DNA from: Fidelibacterota bacterium
Lineage (GTDB): Bacteria > Fidelibacterota > UBA8477 > JABMPR01
Direction: 5' to 3'
DNA: 42,942 bases
NCBI GenBank assembly: GCA_021736185.1
Contig: JAIPGJ010000010.1
Coordinates: 1 to 42,942, forward strand
In this document: positions 1-8,929 of the stretch, in pieces
Layout: each line of letters opens with the position of its first letter
Position numbering within the stretch: position 1 is the first letter of the stretch
Position numbers and translations under genes: made by a program
The notes under the pieces: model-generated
Database searches by the model: none
What the model saw: only the letters and a program-made list of their open reading frames with translations
What the model was told of the DNA's origin: nothing

Positions 1-22
1 CCATTTTTTCCCTAAACTTCAA

Positions 23-784
23 TTATTTTAAAAAATTTAAGATTGCCGAAGATAAAAGTTTGGGTTGATCGGCATGTAACCAGTGCCCGGCATCGGGTAT
101 GGTCTGTATTTGAGCGAAGGGAAAATAGTGGAGAATTTCAGGGGAGAGAGATGCTTCCAGATAATCTGAGTTTCCACCTCGGAGGAACAGAACAGAACCG
201 CTAAAGGACTGAAGAAGATTTAGTCCCGTAGTTAAGTCGCCATAATGTTCTAGCAGGACATCTCGATTAAATTTCCAAGCTAGACTGCCATCCAGTCTCC
301 TCAGGATATTTTTCATTAAAAATTGACGCACAGCTGGAGGCTTAATCGTGTTTTCCAGTTGCAATCGGATTTCATCCCGGCTGCTGAATTCATCAGGATT
401 AATCGTGGACAGCGCTTGCAGAATGGTCTCATGCTTTCCTTCCACACGGTCTATTCCAATATCAAGAATACATAAACTCATAACCATCTCTGGATAAGTT
501 GAGGCGAAAAGCATTCCGACTTTACCACCCATTGAGTGGCCGACGATATGGACGGGACCCAGATGCTCCTGACCAATAAACTGGTAGAGATCATGAGCCA
601 GCTCCTCATAATTCATTGCTGATTCATGAGGTGAACTACCATGGTTACGCTGATCCAGGGCAAAGACTTGAAATTCTCGTCCCCAGCGACGGGCCAGGGT
701 GTGCCAATTGTCTGATGATCCAAACAGTCCGTGTAGAATGACCAGGGGCTCACCCGCTCCATATTTCCGAAAATGGAGCCTCAT
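23..784 (-). CDS. alpha/beta-fold hydrolase, YbfF-like esterase
   Basis: This 253-residue protein looks like a cytoplasmic serine esterase of the alpha/beta-hydrolase superfamily. It has the oxyanion HG motif (LHGLFGSS, about residues 17-24), the nucleophile elbow GHSMGG with Ser84, and a C-terminal DAGHWLH with catalytic His234. Asp207 in the GGNSDYL segment is a plausible acid. Length and motifs fit the YbfF/PLDB-type esterases. The ORF track starts 58 codons further upstream, but that extension overlaps the MOSC gene and is not hydrolase-like. The ATG at 784 forms an ATGA overlap with the MOSC stop, so the two are probably translationally coupled. There is no signal peptide. The substrate cannot be read from the sequence. 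Confidence 0.88.
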   Translation of the reverse strand: MRLHFRKYGAGEPLVILHGLFGSSDNWHTLARRWGREFQVFALDQRNHGSSPHESAMNYEELAHDLYQFIGQEHLGPVHIVGHSMGGKVGMLFASTYPEMVMSLCILDIGIDRVEGKHETILQALSTINPDEFSSRDEIRLQLENTIKPPAVRQFLMKNILRRLDGSLAWKFNRDVLLEHYGDLTTGLNLLQSFSGSVLFLRGGNSDYLEASLSPEILHYFPFAQIQTIPDAGHWLHADQPKLLSSAILNFLK

Positions 785-1581
785 TCGATAATTGAAACTG
801 GATCCTTGAGACTCACAGTCCCGCTGCCCAGTGCCAGCAGATTCATGCCGAACATCACTTTCCCATTTTGTTTGCGGTAGCCAGCCAGGGTCTTGAGTGG
901 CTCTTTGGATGTGACTCCGGTTTTCTGATCGATGGTAGTGACCTGACAACGTGCACAAGGTTTTACGACCAGAAATTCAACAGGGCCAATCTTGATTCTT
1001 TTCCAATGATCCTCGGCAAACGCCTCGAACCCGCTCACCACCAGGTTGGCCCGAAATCTATCCATGGGTATTGGCTGCTTCAGCCGACCATTAAGGTCGT
1101 CCAGGGATGATTGTGAAGTGAGGAGATAGGGGTAGCCATCTGCAAAGCTGACATCAAATGAGCGATCCTGAGGTAGACCCACTCTGAGGATAGGCCGATG
1201 CACTTCTTCATTCATGTGAATGAGATGTACAGGTTGATCCAGAACAGCACTAAACCAATCATCACAAGCCTGGCTCACCCACAAAGCTTCCAAACTGTCT
1301 TTCCAGATCTTAACCGTATGGCGAACGTCACTATGAATATTCAGGTCCAGATAGAGCAGTGTTTTGTCGGGGTAGCTCACGATCAGCTGGTCTTTTTCAT
1401 GAGAAAGTTTGATCTGACTTAAAAGTGGCGTCGAGCGTTGAGAAATGAATTGTCCTTTTTCATCCACCAGCAACCAGCGCCTATCCAGAGGAAAACCGCG
1501 ATCCAATACGCGGCTGGATTGGAGATCAATGCCTGCACAGGATTTGATGGGATAGATGCATATCTGGTCCAAGGTGAACAT
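781..1581 (-). CDS. MOSC domain protein (YcbX/mARC type)
   Basis: The 266-residue product has an N-terminal MOSC_N beta-barrel (residues 1-120, with IYPIKSCAG near the start) followed by a MOSC domain. The MOSC part carries KPCARCQVTTID with Cys209 and Cys212, and family knowledge places the molybdenum-cofactor sulfur ligand in this motif. Relatives (E. coli YcbX, eukaryotic mARC) reduce N-hydroxylated compounds. No C-terminal ferredoxin domain is present, unlike E. coli YcbX, so an external electron donor would be needed. The gene lies 16 bases after ychF, with AGGAT overlapping the ychF stop as ribosome site, and its stop overlaps the hydrolase start. The three genes look like one minus-strand operon. 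Confidence 0.88.
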   Translation of the reverse strand: MFTLDQICIYPIKSCAGIDLQSSRVLDRGFPLDRRWLLVDEKGQFISQRSTPLLSQIKLSHEKDQLIVSYPDKTLLYLDLNIHSDVRHTVKIWKDSLEALWVSQACDDWFSAVLDQPVHLIHMNEEVHRPILRVGLPQDRSFDVSFADGYPYLLTSQSSLDDLNGRLKQPIPMDRFRANLVVSGFEAFAEDHWKRIKIGPVEFLVVKPCARCQVTTIDQKTGVTSKEPLKTLAGYRKQNGKVMFGMNLLALGSGTVSLKDPVSIIE

Positions 1582-1597
1582 AAAGGCGTGATCCTAA

Positions 1598-2698
1598 TTA
1601 GACATTGAAGTGAAAATAAATGCAGTCCCCTTCTTGAACGATGTATTCCTTGCCCTGTAAGGAGATCAAGCCTTTCTCTTTGAGGATCTTCTCTGAGCCG
1701 TGGATCATGAGATCATCAAACTTGAATATGGCGGCTTTGATAAACCCCTTTTCAAAGTCTGTGTGAATTTCAGCTGCAGCTTTGGGGGCGGTTGATCCTT
1801 TCCTGATAGTCCAGGCTCTGACCTCTTTTGGACCTGCAGTATAAAATGATTGGAGATGCAATAAATCGTATGCGCGATGGATCAGTTTATTCAAGCCAGG
1901 CTCAGCGAGGCCATATTCTTCACAAAAATCAAGCTTTTCAGCCTCATCCAGAATGGCAATCTCCTGTTCAAGTTTGCCACACAGTCGCAAAGCACCAGCA
2001 CCCGTTGCCTCGGCATAATCAAATAAACGCTGGGTCAAAATGCTTCGCTCTTCAGCTAATATTTCATCTTCATCCACATTGGCCACGTAGAGAACAGGTT
2101 TCATGGTGAGTAAAAAGTAGGTCCTGGCACGAATGATTTCATCTTCATCCAGATCCATGCTTCTGGCTGGCTTGATATCATCGAGATGAGTGCGGATTTT
2201 GGTGAGCAAGGCTTCATCCGCCTTGGCAACTTTATCACCTGATCTGGCCAATTTGGTGACACGATGCAGTTGTTTCTCTACAGAATCCAGATCCTTGATG
2301 ATGAGTTCACTTTCGATGGTTTCTATATCTCGAATGGGATCGATGGAGCCTTCAACGTGGGTGATGTTATCATCTTCAAAGCAGCGAACCACATGCACAA
2401 TGGCGGTGACTTCACGAATATGTCCCAGAAATTGATTCCCCAGTCCTTCACCTTTACTGGCGCCGCGAACCAGGCCGGCGATATCTACAAATTCCATAAC
2501 GGCAGGCGTTGTTTTAAGCGGTTCATAAATCTTTGCTAAAGCAAGCAGCTTTGCATCTGGGATTGGCACGATCCCCACATTGGGGTCGATGGTGCAAAAC
2601 GGATAATTCTCAGCCGGGATATCAGATGCTGTGAGTGCATTGAAAACTGTCGATTTACCCACATTGGGAAGACCCACAATTCCACAGGTTAAAGCCAT
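1598..2698 (-). CDS. ychF: redox-regulated ATPase YchF (OLA1 family)
   Basis: A 366-residue Obg-related translation-factor P-loop protein that associates with ribosomes. The P-loop is GLPNVGKST (residues 9-17). NYPFCTIDPN and DIAGLVRGASKGEG correspond to G2 and G3. The G4 element is N207-V-D-E210, the NxxE variant that gives this family its ATP preference instead of the NKxD of GTPases. A coiled coil lies around residues 125-165, and a TGS domain occupies the C-terminus, ending in GDCIYFHFNV. Length matches the family (about 363). AGGA lies 7 bases before the ATG. The gene heads the ychF-MOSC-hydrolase run. Confidence 0.97.
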   Translation of the reverse strand: MALTCGIVGLPNVGKSTVFNALTASDIPAENYPFCTIDPNVGIVPIPDAKLLALAKIYEPLKTTPAVMEFVDIAGLVRGASKGEGLGNQFLGHIREVTAIVHVVRCFEDDNITHVEGSIDPIRDIETIESELIIKDLDSVEKQLHRVTKLARSGDKVAKADEALLTKIRTHLDDIKPARSMDLDEDEIIRARTYFLLTMKPVLYVANVDEDEILAEERSILTQRLFDYAEATGAGALRLCGKLEQEIAILDEAEKLDFCEEYGLAEPGLNKLIHRAYDLLHLQSFYTAGPKEVRAWTIRKGSTAPKAAAEIHTDFEKGFIKAAIFKFDDLMIHGSEKILKEKGLISLQGKEYIVQEGDCIYFHFNV

Positions 2699-2917
2699 TC
2701 TATAATTCCTAATTCATTTGTTCAATAGTTTATAATTGATTGAGATTTGGTGCTGTGGATGATTCTCATCAAGCAAAAGACCTCTGATGGAAGCAAAACG
2801 CTCTCTCCCTATCTTCCCTGATCCCGATCTCGACGATTTCCCGCATCCTCAAGACATGGGCAGCGCTATCCAGATGAACGGCGCGTCTTTGGTCCAGGAG
2901 AAAGAAAATTGTTTGAC
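2699..2917. other. intergenic region between channel gene and ychF
   Basis: The 219 bases between the end of the channel gene and the start of ychF (both minus strand) contain no convincing gene. The ychF-proximal 60 bases are AT-rich and presumably hold its promoter. Roughly 2790-2895 is clearly more GC-rich, with a polypurine bias on the minus strand, and is open in short frames on both strands (see findings). I see no tRNA-like fold or clear terminator. Confidence 0.4.
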
Positions 2918-3913
2918 TCATTTAATCAGAGCCTCACATAGTTTTTCAAAGCCAGTCAGGTTTTCCATGGAACCCAGGGCAATCAATTTGTCGTTTACCC
3001 TCAACTTATAGTTGGGGTCCGGATTAAAATTTGCCTCGCCAGTGCGCTGTTCTACGGCGGTAATGATGATATTATGATTTTTTCTTACTTCAAGTTCAAC
3101 GATCGATTTTCCCTCCGCTTGAGAGTTAGCCTCGATTGATATGGTTTCAAGGACGAGGTCCAGATTGCCCCTGTTCATGATGAGTTCGATAAAATCTACA
3201 ACCCCTGGTGTCATGGCCTGCCTGGCCAACTTGGTTCCAGCTGCTTCATAGGGGTTAATCACCGTATTCGCTCCAGCTTGTTTCATCTTGGGGATAGATG
3301 ATGGAATGGTGGCGCGGGTTAAAATAAAAAGATCCTGCTTTAGATTTCTAGCAGAAAGCGTTAAAAAAAGATTGTCCTGATCATCCTTCAAGACACCGAT
3401 GAGCGTGGTGGCTTTCTCAATGCCGGCAGTTAACAAAACCTCATCCTGGGTAGCATCTCCCTCAACAAGCACGATATCATTCTGCACCAGCGTGGTGATT
3501 TTATCTAAATCATTTTCGATCACCACAAAACTTTTACCAGCGTTTTTAAGTTCATTGGCAATGGCTTGTCCCATGCGTCCATACCCACAGAGGATATAGT
3601 GCTCATTCAACTTTTTAACTTGTTTCGCCATGCGAAACCTCCTGTAGCGTTTGAGATCCACCGCTCGCTGTGCAATATGCCCAGCAATGATGAAGAAAGT
3701 ACCAATTCCTGAAAACATAATAAATATGGTCCAGAGATGACCAAGATCTGACATCTTCCAGACCTCTTGAAATCCAACCGTAGCCAGGGTAATAGCCGTC
3801 ATATAAAAGGCGTCAAACCAGCCGACATGTTCAATAATGACATAACCAGTGGTCCCTAAAAGGATGATGCCCAGCATGCCCAGGATCAGATGTTCGATTC
3901 TCGTTTCCAGCAT
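2918..3913 (-). CDS. two-TM potassium channel with RCK (TrkA_N/TrkA_C) domains
   Basis: A 331-residue inner-membrane protein with the MthK-like layout. TM1 is at about residues 8-28, a pore helix with selectivity filter at about 34-50, and TM2 at about 57-80. A RCK Rossmann domain follows (HYILCGYGRMGQA, GxGxxG at 110-115) and a TrkA_C ligand-binding domain lies at about 250-331. Family knowledge says such channels conduct K+ and are gated by nucleotide or ion binding to the RCK ring. The filter reads TVGFQE (45-50) where classical channels have TVGYGD, so the second glycine is replaced. I found no good ribosome site before this ATG, and a second in-frame ATG occurs 12 codons in. The gene stands alone on the minus strand. 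Confidence 0.88.
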   Translation of the reverse strand: MLETRIEHLILGMLGIILLGTTGYVIIEHVGWFDAFYMTAITLATVGFQEVWKMSDLGHLWTIFIMFSGIGTFFIIAGHIAQRAVDLKRYRRFRMAKQVKKLNEHYILCGYGRMGQAIANELKNAGKSFVVIENDLDKITTLVQNDIVLVEGDATQDEVLLTAGIEKATTLIGVLKDDQDNLFLTLSARNLKQDLFILTRATIPSSIPKMKQAGANTVINPYEAAGTKLARQAMTPGVVDFIELIMNRGNLDLVLETISIEANSQAEGKSIVELEVRKNHNIIITAVEQRTGEANFNPDPNYKLRVNDKLIALGSMENLTGFEKLCEALIK

Positions 3914-5458
<1,545 letters not shown>

Positions 5459-5466
5459 GGATTCAC

Positions 5467-5829
5467 ATGGCGAACCAACGGTCACGTTCCACTAACACTC
5501 GCTCTGCCAGGAAAACAGGGGGCTTGTTTCAAAATAAAGTCGCCTGGATATCCGGGTTCATTATTCTGATGATACTCTTTCAGATTTTTGTGATGAGAGA
5601 TGAGGGACTGTATAGTCTCCTTCAGCTCAAGCAGGAAGTTAAAGATATGAAAGCGCATATTGCGCGCCTGGAAATAGAGAAGGCTGAGCTAGAAAGTGAA
5701 CGTGACCGTTTATTAAATGATCCAGATTATCTGGAACGGATCGCCCGTGAGAAATTTCGCATGGCCAAACCTGGCGAAAAGGTTTTTCATGTGGTTACCG
5801 AAACCAAAAAAGATGGAAAAACTCGGTAA
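5467..5829 (+). CDS. septum formation initiator protein, DivIC/FtsB family
   Basis: A 120-residue bitopic membrane protein of the divisome. It has a basic cytoplasmic N-terminus (residues 1-24), one membrane helix (about 26-43), a periplasmic coiled coil (about 50-83, LKQEVKDMKAHIARLEIEKAEL) and the conserved tail DPDYLERIAREKFRMAKPGE. In this family the coiled coil pairs with FtsL/DivIB-type partners at the septum. AAGGA lies just upstream of the ATG, and the start is 8 bases from the eno stop, so co-transcription is likely. DivIC and FtsB cannot be told apart from sequence alone. Confidence 0.92.
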   Translation: MANQRSRSTNTRSARKTGGLFQNKVAWISGFIILMILFQIFVMRDEGLYSLLQLKQEVKDMKAHIARLEIEKAELESERDRLLNDPDYLERIAREKFRMAKPGEKVFHVVTETKKDGKTR

Positions 5830-5888
5830 ATGGATCTCAAGCCCAGAAAAAATCAATTTTTGGATTATGTGTAAAGAATGAGCACTGA

Positions 5889-7763
5889 TTGCGAACCTGG
5901 CAATTTCATATCTTTCACCGGAGTGATCACAGGGCTGAAGCATTCAGATCCAATCCGACCACTCCACTTTTAAACATCTCTCTCAATTCAATTTTCGCTC
6001 ACAGGAATTTCCACATTTTACTCATCATGAGTGGATTCCTGACGAGCAATACTTTTGCTGCCGAGCAGGATTCTCTTGCCTACATTTTTCGGCAGGATAA
6101 TCTCTCCACAAATAATGATTTTCAGCTCAATTATAAACAAGCCTTCTCTGGAAGTGATCTTCTGGTAACGGATATTTTGAGATATAAAGTATTTTCCTTT
6201 GATAATGACCTCACTAATGAGAAACAATACTCTGTTGAGCACCGCCTGCAAAGTGATTATTCATGGGGCAAATACCGGAGTAAGAGCATCCGCCTGGAGA
6301 GTAGTCAGCATGAGGATCATCGGACGGGATTGGTTTCAACGATTGATAATTGGGCTTTATTAGCCGGCATTAAGCACAATGAGTCTCTAGCCTTTTTCGT
6401 AGGTGGAAGGTCCGTAGAGCGTTATGGGATTGTGGATGAGGGGTGGACCAGTGAATTGGATTTGAGGAAGTCCTGGCAGAGCACTCAACAGCAATCTTCA
6501 TTTGCCCTGAACGGATCCAGGGATCAGTTAAAAGACCACCTTAATCATACCCTGAATGCACGCGGGGAGTATCTCGTTCACTTTGGTGATATCTCCACCT
6601 TTCAAACCACCCTCAGCCGTGAAGCCCGTTTGCAGGCATTTTTCACTGATTCACTGGGCAGTTCCCAATCCCGTAATAATGAGAATCTGAATTGGCAGAA
6701 CCTGTTTGTTTATCACCTTGGAAAAGCCCTCAGCCTCACGCATCGTCTCGAGTGGGGTGATCAGTTGACAGAGATCAGTCGTGAAAAGGTGGATCAAAAT
6801 TCCACCCTCAACTTGTCTACTGAGGATAGAAAGCGTTTTTCCTTATTGAATGAAACATCCATTGAGTTGAACAACCCGAACCTCTCCACTTTAACTGCAT
6901 TCAAGGTTGAGAATTCACAAAACAAGTATTACGTGGATTATACACAGGTCCTTTATCAACTCAAGGAAGCCGTCCTCTGGCAAAATGCTGGACCCCTGGA
7001 CTCCTTGGCCTGGATTTCATCACTCTCAAGATTGGAGTATGATACTCCCGACACGACCAACGACGATGACAGAGATGAATGGAGACTTAATACTGAGATT
7101 AAAATGCTCTGGGAGCCTTCCCCCTTTTATAGGATTGAGCTTGGTACAAAATTGGGGTTGTTCCACCTGATTTATCTTTTCAACTCCCGGAGTTCCGAAA
7201 ATCATTGGAATCGAAATCTGGTTTTGTGGTCTGGAGTCGCCTGGCATAAAGGGGCCTGGTCAGGCGAAGGGCGTGCCAGAGTTTGGAGTAATTACTTTGA
7301 CTATGATTACGATGATATATTTATTGAATTAGATCAACCCTCACGCAGCTTTGTGCATCGGTCATTGGATTTGAATAAAAATATCGCATACAATTTTGGA
7401 CGACGTTGGTCGCTGAGTTCAAAAGCAGCTTTTCGCTGGGAGGATGAAGGCAAACTGAGATGGGATTCCTTCATTCAGCAGATCAATAGCAGCCGGGAAC
7501 AATCTGAATTGAGCCTGCAGCTTTCCTATAGCTACAGAGGTTGGGAAGGCTGGGTGGGCTATCTGACCCATGATCGGGTCATTAAATATGCATCAGCGAG
7601 TCGAGATTCGGATCATTGGGAGGGTCAGGGACCACTGGTGGGCGTTGTCTATCAATTGGGCAGACGAATCAACCTGAGGGGGGATGCACGATTTATCTCG
7701 GTGAAGGATGGTGACCGAGAATATTTGCTTCCCAAGGTCTATTTAACGCTGGTGTATCGCTAA
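5889..7763 (+). CDS. predicted outer-membrane beta-barrel protein, family not recognised
   Basis: The product is rich in alternating hydrophobic/aromatic strands (for example WEGWVGYLT, FYRIELGTKLGLF) and ends KVYLTLVYR, typical of an outer-membrane barrel. An export signal is visible as HILLIMSGFLTSNTFA before AEQDSL. I do not recognise a named family. The start is uncertain. The track start is a TTG at 5889 with no ribosome site, which gives a 40-residue charged extension. The ATG at 6027 leaves too short a signal. AGGAA at 6003-6007 lies seven bases before an in-frame ATT at 6015. The gene sits 59 bases after the DivIC-like gene, and its stop overlaps the convergent DUF2164 stop by three bases. 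Confidence 0.7.
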   Translation: MRTWQFHIFHRSDHRAEAFRSNPTTPLLNISLNSIFAHRNFHILLIMSGFLTSNTFAAEQDSLAYIFRQDNLSTNNDFQLNYKQAFSGSDLLVTDILRYKVFSFDNDLTNEKQYSVEHRLQSDYSWGKYRSKSIRLESSQHEDHRTGLVSTIDNWALLAGIKHNESLAFFVGGRSVERYGIVDEGWTSELDLRKSWQSTQQQSSFALNGSRDQLKDHLNHTLNARGEYLVHFGDISTFQTTLSREARLQAFFTDSLGSSQSRNNENLNWQNLFVYHLGKALSLTHRLEWGDQLTEISREKVDQNSTLNLSTEDRKRFSLLNETSIELNNPNLSTLTAFKVENSQNKYYVDYTQVLYQLKEAVLWQNAGPLDSLAWISSLSRLEYDTPDTTNDDDRDEWRLNTEIKMLWEPSPFYRIELGTKLGLFHLIYLFNSRSSENHWNRNLVLWSGVAWHKGAWSGEGRARVWSNYFDYDYDDIFIELDQPSRSFVHRSLDLNKNIAYNFGRRWSLSSKAAFRWEDEGKLRWDSFIQQINSSREQSELSLQLSYSYRGWEGWVGYLTHDRVIKYASASRDSDHWEGQGPLVGVVYQLGRRINLRGDARFISVKDGDREYLLPKVYLTLVYR

Positions 7764-8011
7764 GCCCTTTCGGGCAGGGGCTTTTCCAGTTCATCAATGC
7801 GCTCATTGAGTGTATCAACGTAGCCAGAGAGATGCTTTTGAACATCACGAATGGCCTGATTGTAATAATGTGGCCCAATATTCTCGCTGAAAAAGTCCAG
7901 CAGAAACTCAGCTTCAAAATTTCCTAATTCCTGACTCAATTCAGAGGTAAAGTATGCCTTAATCTGCTGAATGAGTTCGTCTTTCATTTGCCTGGAAAAG
8001 GTATTGATCAT
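7760..8011 (-). CDS. DUF2164 family protein
   Basis: An 83-residue, mostly helical cytoplasmic protein. The core, with ELSQELGNFEAEFLLDFF and IGPHYYNQAIRDVQKHL, matches the DUF2164 pattern (acidic EFLLDF followed by GPYYYNxA). The function of DUF2164 is unknown. It lies alone on the minus strand between two plus-strand genes. Its TAG overlaps the stop of the upstream barrel gene, and it shares a 102-base divergent promoter region with the PorV-like gene. The C-terminus carries a short acidic coil (TLNERIDELEKPLPERA). Confidence 0.85.
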   Translation of the reverse strand: MINTFSRQMKDELIQQIKAYFTSELSQELGNFEAEFLLDFFSENIGPHYYNQAIRDVQKHLSGYVDTLNERIDELEKPLPERA

Positions 8012-8113
8012 GGTATGAAATCCTCAACTAAAAGCTGTTGCCACGCGCCGTTTTGTAAATTAATATAGCCTACACTTAAAAAACAATCTTCAAAGTTAAA
8101 AGTTGGGAAAATC

Positions 8114-8929
8114 ATGATACGCATCAAAAAAATGGTGTGTGTATGTTCTGTTTTTTGTACAGTCATACCACAATTTGTACCTGTCTTCGGTGCCTTTGAG
8201 TACCAGGGATTGGGTTGGCCTGCGGCCACAGCAAATATCAAGGTCATTGGAACCCATCCCAGTCAATTTGCCTTGAACCCCGCACTCATGCAGGAAGCTA
8301 TTCGACCATATTTTATCCTATCCTATCAAAAACCCTTCCAGTCCCTGAATCTACAGGCAGGTGCGCTGACGATTCTAAGCGCATGTAGAGGAAGATCCAC
8401 CATACATAATCTTGAATACTTTGGCGATGAAATCTATTCAGAGCTCAAGGCAAGTTCGGGAACTGACTGGAAAATCCAGGAAGGCTTCAAAGTGGGGGTG
8501 ACCCTGAATTATCTCAGGTTGCACATGTCTGGCTTTAGCAGGCAACAGACCGTGACATTATCTTTAAGTTTGCTTGCTGAACTGACCGATCAATTCAAAA
8601 TTGGATCTGTAGTAGAACATGTTGCTCAGTGGGAACATGGGCTAAAAATTCCACAAAGGTATCATGTCGGTACCGAATATCGACTTGGGATGTCTACCCT
8701 ACTCTTTGCTCTGGAAAAGGAAGCCGCCCTGCCACTGGAACCCTGCCTCGGTGTGCTCCTTTCGTCTCAATCTTTCTGGGAGCTAGGATTCGGATACAGG
8801 GATTTAAGCGGCATGCTTTCAGCTGGGTGGCGCATACATACTGAACGATTTGCTTTTTATTATGTGTGTGTTTTGCATCCTCAATTGCCAGTATCCAGTG
8901 GCTTTGGTCTGGAGCTTATCCTGCGGTGA
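8114..8929 (+). CDS. PorV/PorQ-like outer-membrane protein
   Basis: A 271-residue exported protein with a signal sequence (about residues 1-27) and a barrel-like remainder. The N-terminal mature part has THPSQFALNPALMQ, resembling the conserved ALNPA-type motif near the start of PorV/PorQ and UPF0164 proteins. Alternating strands follow and the end is FGLELILR. In Bacteroidota, PorV relatives shuttle or anchor type IX secretion cargo. A T9SS-sorted protein is encoded at 24819-25535, so such a role is possible here. The stop TGA overlaps the GTG start of the next gene, pointing to coupled translation. The family assignment is by pattern and is moderate. Confidence 0.6.
   Translation: MIRIKKMVCVCSVFCTVIPQFVPVFGAFEYQGLGWPAATANIKVIGTHPSQFALNPALMQEAIRPYFILSYQKPFQSLNLQAGALTILSACRGRSTIHNLEYFGDEIYSELKASSGTDWKIQEGFKVGVTLNYLRLHMSGFSRQQTVTLSLSLLAELTDQFKIGSVVEHVAQWEHGLKIPQRYHVGTEYRLGMSTLLFALEKEAALPLEPCLGVLLSSQSFWELGFGYRDLSGMLSAGWRIHTERFAFYYVCVLHPQLPVSSGFGLELILR

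Noticed and set aside
2190-2539. Plus-strand ORFs of 81 and 91 codons inside ychF
   Set aside because: They lie antisense to a complete, well-conserved gene and have low-complexity composition without domain signals.
5821-5870. Possible terminator after the DivIC-like gene (CCAGAAAAAATC...TTTTTGG)
   Set aside because: The pairing is a short A/T run with only two G-C pairs, too weak to call.
5879-5974. A 31-codon ATG ORF (MSTDCEPGN...) before the outer-membrane protein
   Set aside because: No ribosome site, no signal or domain, and it is in a different frame from the barrel protein. Probably spacer.
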